Assembly: GCA_027946555.1 (NCBI GenBank)
Contig: JAPEVC010000017.1
Coordinates: 1 to 64,000 of the forward strand
DNA length: 64,000 bases
Direction of reading: 5' to 3'
From: Gnomoniopsis sp. IMI 355080
Lineage: Eukaryota > Ascomycota > Sordariomycetes > Diaporthales > Gnomoniaceae
Positions 12,101-23,233 of the stretch are shown here, in pieces (position 1 is the first letter of the stretch; the number at the start of each line of letters is the position of its first letter). The notes beneath the pieces are model-generated. The model made no database searches. It worked only from the letters and a program-made list of their open reading frames with translations, and was not told the DNA's origin. The translations under genes and the position numbers were made by a program.

Positions 12101-12690
12101 GGCGCCGACGACTTGTTGAAAGCCGCAATGCGGTCTTTGAAGGAATTGCTGACTGTGGCAGGCTTCTCGGTGACAGGAGGTGGACCGCGCTTAACAGGGG
12201 CCTCTTTAGGCGAAGACTGGGCGACGGGCTCTGCGGGCGCGCGAGGTGGTGAGGACGGGAGCATCGGCTCGGCCGCTTTGGGAGCCTGCGGAGAGACTGG
12301 AGCAACTGGTTCGACAGCTCGTTGAGGAGGCGAAGAGACGGGCTTCGCTTCCTCTTGCTCGACCGGAGGCGCGGGCGCGGGCGCCGGGGCGGGCGCCGGC
12401 TCGGGGTCGGGTTCGTCGGCTGGAGCAGGAGGCTCTTCCGGAGCAGCAGGCTCTGGCTCTTTCTTTGGCCTTGTTCGGGTTGGGCGCGGTGGAGCTACAG
12501 GTTCGTACTTTTCGACGAAGTTGCGCGGGAACATGCCCTCCTGCTTGGTACCAGCGTCATCGACATATTCGCCCGAGTACCAGTCATCGTCCACCTCTTC
12601 CGTGACGGTGATGATTTGGCCTATGCCAAATGGAAGGTCGTCATCGTGGCCGGAGGAATACTCGAATAGGGACTTGACCTTGAACGACAT
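9148..12690 (-). CDS. BBC1: SH3-domain actin-patch protein, Bbc1/Mti1 family
   Basis: Three exons on the minus strand: 12690-11025, 10963-10889 and 10835-9148. The 61- and 53-nt introns have GTAAGA and GTACGT donors; both junctions are phase 1. The 1,142-residue product is close in size to yeast Bbc1. Residues 3-65 form an SH3 domain (start MSFKVKSLFEYSS, then ALYDY-like and DDDWYSGE signatures). A long Pro-rich, Glu-rich disordered middle follows, with many PPPP runs that could bind SH3 or EVH1 domains. The last ~230 residues match the C-terminal papain-like-fold domain shared by Bbc1 and Aim3. The family binds type I myosin tails and restrains Arp2/3-driven actin assembly at endocytic patches. 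The frame is open for 154 codons upstream of the chosen ATG; the SH3-proximal ATG was taken because the upstream residues are low-quality sequence. Confidence 0.9.
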
Positions 12691-14366
12691 GGTGATGCGC
12701 TCAAAGCCAAGATCAAAAGAAGGAGCGGTCGGACAGTTCGGGTGTCGCGAATCAGTATTTGGGGTTGGGTGGTGCTGTCGGATGCGGCTCTGACGTAGCG
12801 CGCAACCTGGGCGAGAATGCGGGGCGCAGACGGATGCAGATGCGTATGAGGAGAGTTTGAGGGAGGCGAATGCTAATGCAAGATGCGAGATGCGAGCAAG
12901 CCGGTCGACCAAAAGACACCGCAAGATGGGGAGAGTGAAAAGACAATGTACAGTACAATGATCCTTAGAGTGTGATTGACAAAACAAGACTGGATTGAAG
13001 TGGGAAAGGGGGGCGCTCGATGAAGCTGAAACTAGCTGTCCAGAGGTGGGAGGTTGCAGGTTGGGACAGGTGGGTTGGGACAGGTGGGTTGGGCCGTGGT
13101 ACGCCGTAAGCTTCCCCAGGACGGAAGAAGCCAAGCAGGTCGAAGTCGTCAATGTCTTCCGGTCGGTCGACTAGGCGTAGGCTGAGGCTTGGGAAGAGTA
13201 GGGGCACACTACTCGGAGGCGGAGTAAGTTGGAGAAAAAAAAAGGTCACTGGTTCACCTTTTCTCTGCCACCTATTGCACGCATTCAAAAGTCAGTGTCA
13301 AAGCCATACGTCAGCGCATGAACTACGAAAAAGGAGTCATGGTAGGCGCAACATGCAACTCATTCCTAGCACCGCGCTCCCACTCTAACAGAAACCATAC
13401 ATACCAAGCCTAGGACAGACTAGAGTGTCCTTCTTATCTCTTTCTCTCTTCTTCTATCTCTGTCGTGTCTTGTCCAAAATTATGTTTGTCCAAGCTGCGT
13501 GTCGCGAAGGCGGTCAAGGGAAAAGTACCCCGGCGGTGGGGAGGAAGGGAGTGAAGGTTGGTATTCACTCTCCTTGCTGAGTATTAACCATGAAGTGAGG
13601 CTACCTGCCACTTGTCGTCCGATCTAGTATAGTAAGCATGAAGAGACGATGTAGTTGAGGCAAAGTCTCTACAACCACACACAGGCAGATGACCGCTGTA
13701 GTGGGGGAAGGAGGCCCGACAGTATGCGGTTAGGTTAGGTACCTACTTTCAGTTCCCACCCTTCACAACTGGCCCGACAACGCTGCGAACCAGCCCCACG
13801 GGCCCCAGCAAACTGATAGCAACAGCCGAGACACTTATTACATAGTATTACACGGACAGTGCGACATTACGGAACTTTTCCTACGGAATAATTATGATTC
13901 ATTCAACCAATCTGTTTGGGTGATGTCTTTGGATCGCATCTACTTTTAGTATTCATAATGTCATAGTCACGAGCGAACAAGCCGCGGTCCACGTCAAGAA
14001 AACAGCTTTGTACTGTACTGTCCGTCGACACGGTAGCTGAAAATCTGCCTGCCGTGCCTGTCGCTCCACATTGAATTTATCGCAGCTCCAAAAAGTTGCC
14101 CCACCAGTGACCAAATCGCCGAGGCAAGCCTTGATGGCCCTGGTATGATTGAGTCAATGTCAAGCTTGACAACAAAGTTGCTTTTCTAGTAGAGATCAAC
14201 AGATCTTTCACATGTTCGGGGAATTTCTGTTGGCTTCCAGCTACGCAACCCTATGATTTGTCAACCTACTCCGAGCAACACCCCTCCACTGTGATACAGG
14301 TGCCACGAATAAGATAGTCCAAAGCGCTTCATCAAAGACTATTCAACTCACACGCAAACAAGAAAG
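12691..14366. other. 1.7-kb bidirectional promoter region (BBC1 / RTR1)
   Basis: It lies between divergent genes. It holds a 15-bp tandem repeat (about 13058-13092), a pyrimidine-rich tract on the plus strand (about 13427-13470) and a TAGGTACCTA palindrome at 13736-13745. No gene was seen. Confidence 0.6.
13058..13092. repeat. Tandem 15-bp repeat (GGGACAGGTGGGTTG units)
   Basis: Two consecutive identical 15-bp units plus a partial one occur upstream of BBC1, within or near its 5' UTR. On the minus strand they read as C-rich repeats. Confidence 0.8.
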
Positions 14367-15296
14367 ATGGCATCCGAATCAAAAGCGCCTCTCAAAGGCA
14401 TCCTTAAGAAACCCACGCCGTCAACCACGTCCACAAGCACCCTTCAAGCACCCCCCAACCCACATGACGCCCGCACCGTAGCCCTACACCACGCAAGCCT
14501 CCTCCAAACCCGCAAAGACACCGAAGCCGCCATCTTCGACAACCTCCTCGCCCTACTCGACCTTCCCTTGCACACCTCCCACCCACCCACGTCCCCACAT
14601 CCCGCCGACGTCGCTACCTTCAACGACCTCCTGCGCCCCTTTCAGCCCTCCGACTACGACGACCTCATCACCGAACGGAACCTGGCCGACAACCGGTGTG
14701 GGTACGCGCTGTGCCCGAACCGGCGCCGGCGGTTCGCCGGTGCCGGCACGTACAAGATGATCAACAAGGGCCGGCGCGACTTTGATATTGTCGAGACGCG
14801 CGAGCTGGAGCGCTGGTGTAGTACCGAGTGCACGCGGCGGGCGTTGTGGATTAAAGTACAGCTGAATGAGACAGCTGCGTGGGAGCGGGTGGGGTTGCCC
14901 GAGTTGAAAATCGAGTTGTATCCTGAAAAGGACGCTATTGGCAAGGACAAGACTGCCGCAGACGTCAAGCAGGAGAGCACGACCACAGAGGAACAAGCTG
15001 AAGCTGGGAAGCTCGCAAAGGGTGTTGCCGATTTGCAGCTCGTGGACGAGCGCAAAGCTGCACAGGACCAGGTCGCCCTAGCTGTCGAGAGGGGCGAGAA
15101 TGCCCACGACATGTCTATGCGGACGTTTGACCTTGCTATCCGCGAGAAAAAGGTGGTCACACAGGCAGAAGCGCCCTCTCTTGGGACGGATCCCGCAAGG
15201 GGAGGCAGCATTGAGGGCTACAAGCCCAAATTTGGTGGCGACAAGCGAGATGACGCTGCAGAGGACTCTGAGGGTGAAGATTGGGTTGCCATTTGA
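14367..15296 (+). CDS. RTR1: RNA polymerase II CTD phosphatase, Rtr1/RPAP2 family
   Basis: Intronless, 309 residues. The centre carries the RTR1-type zinc-binding domain: Cys111-x4-Cys116 (context CGYALC) and Cys151-x3-Cys155 (context WCSTEC), followed by the conserved ALWIKVQL helix. Family members remove Ser5 phosphates from the Pol II CTD and help Pol II assembly or import. An N-terminal KGILKKP motif precedes a helical region (about 40-65). The C-terminal third is charged and probably disordered, ending in an acidic EDSEGEDW stretch. The start at 14367 has adenines in the Kozak positions and is the first in-frame ATG. Confidence 0.9.
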   Translation: MASESKAPLKGILKKPTPSTTSTSTLQAPPNPHDARTVALHHASLLQTRKDTEAAIFDNLLALLDLPLHTSHPPTSPHPADVATFNDLLRPFQPSDYDDLITERNLADNRCGYALCPNRRRRFAGAGTYKMINKGRRDFDIVETRELERWCSTECTRRALWIKVQLNETAAWERVGLPELKIELYPEKDAIGKDKTAADVKQESTTTEEQAEAGKLAKGVADLQLVDERKAAQDQVALAVERGENAHDMSMRTFDLAIREKKVVTQAEAPSLGTDPARGGSIEGYKPKFGGDKRDDAAEDSEGEDWVAI

Positions 15297-16070
15297 CACC
15301 CAGAAGCAAGCTATTAAGTTCCTTCTAGCTTGGGATGATGAATCGTTTCAGACGTCTGCATTTGCAAATCTGCCGTTTGTTTTGCTCAGGTTTGCGCAAG
15401 AGGTGATTCACAATCGACTCAGGAAGTATCACCTGGCATTACTTGATGAATGAAGTAGTCCACGACTAAGTTGCTTTGTATACCAAATAGGCTACCGTCG
15501 TTGACAGCTTCGTTTACTGATGTCAGGACATTTCCTTACTTGCTATATGGGGGAAGGGCGGAGTTTACGGTTGAGTTCAACGATACCCAGAGGACAATCA
15601 CAAATACAAATGCATGAACCTCAGCGTTACATATTGGCACCTCGAGACATGCGTCCTGACAGACGGCTCTGTCAAGAGAGCCCATGCGATGTGGGTGATG
15701 AGAGCGGGTGGGTATACCACCCAACTCAGCATCAACCCACGAAAGCAGTGGAAGTTGGAAATGGCCATCAAGCATCTTCTCCGGAATTACCCAAGAGAAT
15801 CAGCGACACCGACGTAGGAGCACGAGATCTGCATTGGATCTAGCTGGGGGCTCACTACCTTCCAAGTAGTAAATGGCTGTAGATGACGAAGCATCATACA
15901 TGCCGTGGAAAACGCCGCAGACGCCACCACCAGGTATCCCATCCCAAAACCAAAGCCTGATATCCGTATCATTTTCCCTCATGCATTTTGTGAACTTTTC
16001 TTTGTCTCCACCCACATCCTCAATGTCGCGCCGTGTTGGGCCGGATCGTGATCGTTGGACGAGGGAAGAT
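15297..16070. other. 774-bp convergent intergenic region
   Basis: The 3' flanks of RTR1 (+) and RPS17 (-) meet here. Only small incoherent ORFs are present; nothing else was seen. Confidence 0.6.
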
Positions 16071-16696
16071 TTAGTCGCGGCGGGGAGGGCGGTTGCCGAA
16101 GGGGCGGCCACCACGCTCCTGGGGCTGGGCCTGGACGACGGTGTTGACGGTAACGGGGATGGAGTCGAACTGTAATGAGAGAAGAGGCTCAAGTTAGAGT
16201 CCAAGCACTTGCAGCAAAGAGGGGATTCAGTGGTGGTGGGGGGTAGAGTAAACTTACGCCGAGGTGCTTGAGGAGAGCCTTGGTGTCCTGGTCGACCTCA
16301 AGTTGACCAGAGTCGGTGTTCTGAGTGAAGTCGAGGGCGGACACCTCGGGAACGTACTGGTCCTTGCGCTCACGCTCCTCCTCCTGCAGCTTGAAGGAGA
16401 TACCGCGGACGGGACCTTGCTGAATACGCTTCATCAAGTGGGTAGCATAGCCGGCAATCTGATCGAAAAGAATTGTCAATTTTCCGTGGCTTTTATCCCT
16501 ACATCGCCAACAAAGCCGTTGCTCAAGGCCTGCAAGAGTTGAGAATTACCTTGTTACGGAGGCGCTTAGATGCAATAATGGCAACCTCGTCGCAGATGCG
16601 CTTGTTGGTCTCGAAGTCGAGAGTGAGCTTGGGGTAGTACCGCTCAATGATGACCTTGGCGGACTTCTTAACGGTCTTGGTGCGAACGCGACCCAT
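16071..16696 (-). CDS. RPS17: 40S ribosomal protein S17 (eS17)
   Basis: Three minus-strand exons: 16696-16550, 16458-16258 and 16169-16071, with 91- and 88-nt introns (both phase 0), give 148 residues. The start MGRVRTKTVKKSAKVIIERY and the LTLDFETNKRICDEVA block are diagnostic of eS17; the middle KRIQQGPVRGISFKLQEEER and the end FDSIPVTVNTVV also match. The C-terminal tail ends in a Gly/Arg-rich FGNRPPRRD. The family is about 136-150 residues, so it is full length. It is a structural component of the small subunit near the beak. The promoter side carries two CACGTG boxes. Confidence 0.97.
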
Positions 16697-17111
16697 TTTT
16701 GCGGCGGTTGAGGAAGGTTGGTGATGGTTGGTGTCGACGAAGAACGGGTGGTTGGAAGGTTGGTTGTTAATGTGTGAACCCTCACAAAAAAAAACGGGAA
16801 AGGCCAGGCGGGTTGAGATTGATGAGTCAGCATCTGCCATACGGGCCGTGACTGAGTCCGTGCAAGGGCTACACGTGATCTGTCACGTGACCCTCATGAC
16901 ATCGACCGGCTGTTGCATTAGTGAAGCTTTGCACGACTACCTGGTAACTAGTGCTTGAGTAAAGCGGGAATCTTGATGATTATTTCTGGTCGTAACATCT
17001 ATGTATTGTACTGATTGACTACCTATATCAGGGATCCGCAAGTTCTCAGCTGATATGTGAGCATTCATGTACTGTTCATCGTGCTTTGCCTCGAACCTGG
17101 GCTCTGATAGC
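16697..17111. other. 415-bp region between RPS17 start and MRP51 stop
   Basis: Promoter of RPS17 plus the 3' flank of MRP51. It contains the paired CACGTG boxes listed separately. Confidence 0.6.
16872..16889. promoter_or_regulatory. Paired CACGTG (E-box) motifs upstream of RPS17
   Basis: Two perfect CACGTG palindromes lie 12 bp apart centre to centre (16872-16877 and 16884-16889), about 175-195 bp upstream of the RPS17 ATG. Basic helix-loop-helix factors such as Cbf1-type proteins bind this word. Function here is inferred from position and duplication only. Confidence 0.5.
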
Positions 17112-18575
17112 TCAAAATTTATCACCTTCTGGCGATGTGTCAGAGCCTTTGGGCGTGGAAAACATGCCGTATGAAGACGAATTTCCGTCTCTCCAGACGG
17201 ACCTGCGCTTACGGAACATCCTCGATTCCGCGGGGCCCCTGAGGCTGGATTCTCGACCCCGGATTTCGAGATGCTTGAGTTGGCTTTCTTCCGAACGTGC
17301 TTTGTACAGTTGAGTCTCGCCCTGCATCTCCTCCTGGATAAGCCTTGCTTCCGCGTTGGCGTTACCTGTAGCTGGCTCCAGATGCACTATCGCACGACCA
17401 TGCGAGTTGACCTGCGCCGAGATCACGTTCACCCACATCTTAGGGCCACCTGGTGTGTTGTGATCATGCTGTTCCGTCTGTGAAAAGTCTGATCTAGCCA
17501 CCGGCGAAGGCGAGACAAATCCAGCAACACCGACAACCGCATCCTTGTCAGTCTTGACAGTGAGGATCCTGCCCTGGGCTGGCCGATGCTTCTGCTGTGG
17601 TCCGTAAACAGGGTGGTTCTCCAAGTATGAGTTGGAGCGCAGGTATGAGAGCCCAGCCGAAGGGTGTGTGATAGGCGGGCCACTCTTAGCGTATGGATTC
17701 TGCGCGTCAAAAGTCCTGGTCTCGCCCGGAGCCAAGTCGCCCAAGTAGTCCAGGGTTAGTTTCTCCTCTTCAGGCTCACAAGGTGCGAGATCGAGGAATT
17801 TGGACACGTAATTGAAAAGATCAAGACGGTGGTTGCGAGACTTGCGAAGGAACTCTAGAATGTCCTTGTCTGAGATGTCCTCTGGCCGCACTCCAGTGAA
17901 CTCCTCGTTCTTTCCTTGGTCCATAGCGCGTTGTCGTGCCTCAGCATTCTGGTCGGCGGCCATTTGTACCCTCAGAAACTCGCGAAATTCTGCCCTTCTG
18001 CCGCGAACTTGCTTCTTCAAAAAAGCCTGAAACTCTCCCTCAGACAGATTCGCCAGCCATGGGCCCTTGTACTTCCAACGCCTGTGTCCAGCCTGGCGGA
18101 TTTTTTCCTCGTCAATGGCCGTAAAGTCATACTTGTCTTCGAAGACAGACTTGAGCTCCTCGTGTTCGCGCCCAGACCTGGCATCGGTCCTTTCATGCTT
18201 AGCATGTGGCAGTGAGATAGCCATGTTCAGTTCCTGCCACTTCTCGAGCGTCAAGGAATGGTCCGCAGCCGAGCTAAAGTCCGTGACGTGCTCGATTGAG
18301 TCAACCTGCTTGACGCGCAGGTAGGGCGTGCTGGACGTGGCGGTCGCCCGTAGGGGAAAATTGCGCTTGAAGCCCCAGTCACCGCGCTGTCTGAATTTCT
18401 CGGGGGTTGTGACGGTCTGCAAGGTGGGAAATGGTTGGGTCGCGGTTTCGACCTGGTAGGCGCTGGCAGATTTGAAGTCGCCCGGTGGTGCTGGTATCGC
18501 AGCGGGCAGGGAGAACAGGCGTGAGGAACGCAGCAGAGCGCCTCCGGGCGACAGCGTTCGGCCTGTTGCCGCCAT
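17112..18575 (-). CDS. MRP51: Mitochondrial small-subunit ribosomal protein Mrp51 (bS1m)
   Basis: Intronless, 487 residues. The N-terminus (LSPGGALLRSSRLFSLP) is basic and serine-rich, as expected of a mitochondrial targeting sequence. It is followed by the RGDWGFKRNFPLR block and EHVTDFSSAADHSLTLEKWQ, both characteristic of fungal Mrp51. Charged helical regions follow at about 150-230, and the C-terminus is basic. Yeast Mrp51 is a mitoribosomal 37S component that interacts with the 5' leaders of mitochondrial mRNAs. The gene lies head-to-tail with RPS17 on the same strand and is divergent from EF-2. Confidence 0.9.
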   Translation of the reverse strand: MAATGRTLSPGGALLRSSRLFSLPAAIPAPPGDFKSASAYQVETATQPFPTLQTVTTPEKFRQRGDWGFKRNFPLRATATSSTPYLRVKQVDSIEHVTDFSSAADHSLTLEKWQELNMAISLPHAKHERTDARSGREHEELKSVFEDKYDFTAIDEEKIRQAGHRRWKYKGPWLANLSEGEFQAFLKKQVRGRRAEFREFLRVQMAADQNAEARQRAMDQGKNEEFTGVRPEDISDKDILEFLRKSRNHRLDLFNYVSKFLDLAPCEPEEEKLTLDYLGDLAPGETRTFDAQNPYAKSGPPITHPSAGLSYLRSNSYLENHPVYGPQQKHRPAQGRILTVKTDKDAVVGVAGFVSPSPVARSDFSQTEQHDHNTPGGPKMWVNVISAQVNSHGRAIVHLEPATGNANAEARLIQEEMQGETQLYKARSEESQLKHLEIRGRESSLRGPAESRMFRKRRSVWRDGNSSSYGMFSTPKGSDTSPEGDKF

Positions 18576-20308
18576 TGATGGATGTGACTGCTCGCCTCAG
18601 CAGTGTGAAAGGTGGTGCTGGGCGTAGGTGCTGGTTGAAGATGTTGGCTGGAACTGACGTCTACAGAGAAATTGTTGCGGCGCGCACCTGCGGCCAATCG
18701 CTGCCTGGCGATTGATCTCGGTCCCAAGCTGGACCCACTCTCTTGTACCCAGGTGGTCTGTGCTGAAGCTGTCGTTGATCAATTGGAAAAGCAAAATGGT
18801 CGTATGGTCCAATTTTACTCATGGGAAATGATGGCAGAAGCGAGAGGGAGGTTCACATTTGAATTCCTACTAAACGGTCATCAATTGTCTTCGAGCTTGG
18901 GCATTTCTACATTCAGTCAACATCTCCTCATGACGCCTCCTCCAGTACAGAAAGCATGCGAGAGAACCTGTGTTGAAGGGCAGAATACTCTTCAAACCTG
19001 AGCAATATCAAAAACTTCATGGTTATTTGCATTGGACAAGTTTGTACTTGGCTCTGTATTCATTCCGCCACTATGAGTTCTATTCGCGTAACGTATAGTC
19101 GTAGTATGTAGCCAGATAGGTACTTAGGTACGTATATAGGTAGAAAGCCGCACAATACATCTTTGCGACGGACTTGGACCAGGTCCAATATTTTTTTCTG
19201 CAGCCTTACGCGTCACAGTATACAGCTAGATGTTCTAGTTTAGTTCGATCTTCGCACAACGTTCATTTCCTTACCTCTTCATTCGCTGCCTGTCCAGTAA
19301 ATGAGATGGGCGTTTCCCAGACTGCAATTCACACAAGACTTGAAGAAGCCGTACACAAGTAAGACAGACATAATTACTCATGACTAATTCTGATGTGCGT
19401 TGGATTTGACCTTGCAGACGCTTTCAGGTGGTCAAAAAGGTTTTCTTCTATCCTTTCGGATATCATTGGTCGGTCTGACGTACACAACTATCGTGGTTGA
19501 TGTCGGCGTTAAGCGGGAGGAGTCGAAGACCCATAGAATCGGTGCATGTTTGCAGAGTAAAGAATTTACCTAGCTAATGAGACTACCGTGCAAACTCGGT
19601 TCGTGGGTCTAGCCTAAACAGCTTAGCAAGCAATCTGGATTCTAAATACCGTCTACGTAGTACTTACTCCATGGGCATTTCAGGCTGCAGTCGGTGTGTG
19701 AAGTTTCAGAATATCTCGAGAGTGGGCTGACCCCCGGCTTAGCAATTGTGGATCCACGACTTTGCTACTGAACTGCCCAAGCAGAGCAGATGCCTAAGGT
19801 GGCTCTAGCCTGCAGTGTTGCTCTCCCAATCAATCCTTGGGTGCTCAAGTCTTTCGCCCCGCCTCTGCAGTTTTTTGCCCCACCCCGCACTTTCTTCGAT
19901 CCCAACCCGATTTTTACCTTCCCGCCTTTTCTCCTCTTGACTTTCTCCTCGCAAGCCAAAGCCTTGACGGCGAGATCTTGTATGTACAGCCCACCCACAT
20001 CCTGCACATCCTCCGTATGCCCCTGGATTTCCCATCTTGAGCTGCAGCCTTCTACTTTTTACATATCCGGCGAAGGCAGCGCCTCGGTCAGAGTCATTCA
20101 TCAGGTGGCGCAGTCAAGCTAACGAGACCCCGCCTGCAGTCTTTACCTCCAACCCGCAGGTTCAACTTCCGAGTCTTGAGTCTGCCCGGCGTGCGATACT
20201 GAAATTGCCGCCTTTCACATCGATTGCCGTTCTCGAGGCATCACTTTGAGCCCACAGACCATCAAGTTTCGATCTATTTAGACAGGCTCTCAAGCCCAAT
20301 CCGTCAAG
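18576..20308. other. 1.7-kb bidirectional promoter region (MRP51 / EF-2)
   Basis: No gene was seen. There is a cluster of TAGGTA/GGTAC words at about 19117-19143 and a strongly pyrimidine-rich tract at about 19850-19960 on the EF-2 side. The EF-2 leader is long and may contain a further 5' UTR intron that cannot be resolved here. Confidence 0.55.
19850..19960 (+). promoter_or_regulatory. Pyrimidine-rich promoter tract of EF-2
   Basis: About 110 bp dominated by C and T on the plus strand, roughly 350-460 bp before the EF-2 ATG. CT-rich tracts near transcription starts are common in highly expressed filamentous-fungal genes. The role is inferred. Confidence 0.4.
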
Positions 20309-23233
20309 ATGGTCAAGTAAGTTCTGCTCCCACGGCATCTCCTGATTCCGAATCACCAATCGCAGCGAGACGAACACCCAAAAAAATTGGAAATTTGAAG
20401 AAGGGAGCGTTGTAGTGACCAGCTTTACCACCATGGTCGCTCAACGTTCCACTACAGGCCTCCCATGGGGAGACCACCATACCACTAAACGTGGAGGATG
20501 GTTCTTTGCTAATCTGCGCCCTCTGTCCAGCTTCACCGTCGATGAGATTCACAGTCTCATGCAAAAGCCGACCAATGTGCGTAACATGAGTGTTATTGCT
20601 CATGTCGACCACGGCAAATCTACCCTGACCGACTCCCTCCTGGCCAAGGCCGGTATCATCTCCACCGGCAAGGCTGGTGATGCCCGTGCCACCGATACTC
20701 GTGCCGATGAGCAGGAGCGTACGTTCTCACTCTACTCCACAGCAGAAAAACACTCACCATAGCAATGTGCTGACCTGAAACAGGTGGTATTACGATCAAG
20801 TCGACTGCCATCTCCCTGTACGCCACTCTCCCCGAGGGCGAGGACACCAAGGACATTAAGGGCCAGGAGACGGACGGCACCGACTTCTTGATCAACCTGA
20901 TTGACTCGCCCGGTCACGTTGATTTCTCCTCTGAGGTCACTGCTGCTCTCCGTGTCACTGACGGTGCTCTCGTTGGTAAGCGACTTTCTATCATGCAATA
21001 GCTGATGTTTATTTATTAATTCTTCTGCAGTCGTCGACACCGTCGAGGGTGTGTGCGTGCAAACCGAGACTGTGCTTCGCCAGGCTCTTGGTGAGCGTAT
21101 CAAGCCCGTTGTGGTCATCAACAAGGTCGACCGTGCTCTCCTTGAGCTTCAGGTCGAGAAGGAAGATCTTTACCAGTCCTTCTCCCGTACCATCGAGTCC
21201 GTCAACGTCGTCATCTCGACCTACTTCGACAAGTCTCTCGGTGATGTCCAGGTCTACCCCGACAAGGGCACTGTTGCCTTCGGTTCCGGTCTGCACGGCT
21301 GGGCTTTCACCATCCGTCAATTCGCTGTCCGTTATGCCAAGAAGTTCGGTGTGGACCGCAACAAGATGATGGAGCGTCTCTGGGGCGACAACTACTTCAA
21401 CCCCAAGACCAAGAAGTGGACCAAGAACGGCACCCACGAGGGCCAGCAATTGGAGCGTGCCTTCAACCAGTTCATCCTGGACCCTATTTTCAAGATCTTC
21501 TCCGCTGTCATGAACTTCAAGAAGGAGGAGACCGCTATGCTGCTTGAGAAGCTTGAGCTCAAGCTGGCTACTGAGGACCGTGACAAGGAGGGCAAGCAGC
21601 TGCTCAAGGCTGTCATGCGCACTTTCCTGCCCGCCGCCGATTCTCTGCTGGAGATGATGATCTTCCACTTGCCGTCTCCCAAGACCGCTCAGAAGTACCG
21701 TGCTGAGACTCTGTACGAGGGTCCTCAGGACGACAAGATCTTCGCCTCAGTCCGTGACTGCGACGCTTCCGCCGACCTCATGCTTTACGTCTCCAAGATG
21801 GTGCCCACCTCCGATAAGGGTCGTTTCTACGCCTTCGGTCGTGTCTTCTCCGGAACTGTCAAGTCCGGTGTCAAGGTCCGCATCCAGGGCCCCAACTACG
21901 TCCCTGGCCGCAAGGAGGATCTCCACGAGAAGGCCATCCAGCGTGTCGTCCTGATGATGGGCGGCAAGGTCGAGGCCATCGACGATATCCCTGCCGGTAA
22001 CATTGTCGGTCTGGTCGGTGTCGACCAGTTCCTGCTCAAGTCTGGTACCATCACCACCGACAAGACCGCCCACAACCTGAAGGTCATGAAGTTCTCTGTC
22101 TCGCCCGTCGTGCAGCGTTCCGTCCAGGTCAAGAACGCCCAGGATCTCCCCAAGTTGGTCGAGGGTCTTAAGCGTCTGTCTAAGTCCGACCCTTGTGTTC
22201 TGACTTCCACCAACGAGTCCGGTGAGCACGTCGTTGCCGGCGCTGGTGAGCTTCACTTGGAGATCTGCCTGAACGATCTCGAGCACGACCACGCCGGTGT
22301 TCCTCTGATCATCTCCGACCCTGTTGTGCAGTACCGTGAGACCGTCGGTGCTAAGTCCAGCATGACCGCCCTGTCCAAGTCCCCCAACAAGCACAACCGT
22401 ATCTACATGATTGCTGAGCCCATGGAGGAGGAGCTTGCCCTGGCCATTGAGGCCGGCAAGATCACCCCCCGTGACGACTTCAAGGCCCGTGCCCGTGTCC
22501 TTGCTGATGAGCACGGCTGGGATGTTACCGATGCCCGGAAGATCTGGACCTTTGGTCCCGACACCAACGGCCCCAACTTGCTTGTTGACCAGACCAAGGC
22601 CGTCCAGTACCTCAACGAAATCAAGGACTCTGTCGTCTCTGGTTTCCAGTGGGCTTCCCGTGAGGGTCCGGTTGCTGAGGAGCCCATGCGTTCCGTCCGT
22701 TGGAACATCATGGATGTGACTCTGCACGCTGATGCTATTCACCGTGGTGGTGGTCAGATCATCCCCACCACCCGTCGTGTCCTGTACGCTGCTGCCCTTC
22801 TGGCCGAGCCCGCCCTCCAGGAGCCTGTATTCTTGTGTGAGATTCAGGTTCCTGAGCAGGCCATGGGTGGTGTCTACGGTGTTCTGTCCCGGAGACGTGG
22901 TCACGTCTTTGGTGAGGAGCAGCGCCCTGGTACTCCTCTGTTCACCATTAAGTCCTACCTGCCCGTCATCGAGTCATTTGGCTTCAACAGCGATCTGCGT
23001 GCCGCCACCTCTGGACAGGCCTTCCCTCAATCCGTGTTCGACCACTGGCAGCTGCTGCCCGGTGGCTCTCCTCTCGACCCCACCTCCAAGGTCGGCACCA
23101 TGGTCCAGGAGATGCGTAAGCGCAAGGGTATCAAGGTTGAGGTTCCAGGTGTTGAGAACGTAAGTTTTGATCCTGCACCCAAATTTAATACTAAATTACT
23201 AACTTATGTCTCTAGTACTATGACAAGCTGTAA
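20309..23233 (+). CDS. EFT2: Translation elongation factor 2 (EF-2)
   Basis: Five exons: 20309-20316 (8 nt), 20531-20718, 20784-20975, 21031-23159 and 23216-23233 (18 nt). The introns are 214, 65, 55 and 56 nt. Total 844 residues, the expected size. GTP-binding motifs: G1 AHVDHGKST at 26-34, DSPGH in exon 3, and NKVD after the third intron. The diphthamide site is His700 in DAIHRGGGQI, matching yeast His699. The protein ends in ENYYDKL, encoded across the last intron. It catalyses ribosomal translocation. Codon use is strongly C-ending, as expected for a highly expressed gene, and this explains a long spurious antisense ORF. Confidence 0.98.

Noticed and set aside
10843..12252. 469-codon plus-strand ORF opposite BBC1
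   Set aside because: It is the antisense shadow of the Pro/Glu-rich BBC1 coding sequence.
21747..22904. 385-codon minus-strand ORF opposite EF-2
   Set aside because: Strong C-ending codon bias in EF-2 removes stops from the antisense frame; the translation is Gly/Val/Asp-rich and has no domain.
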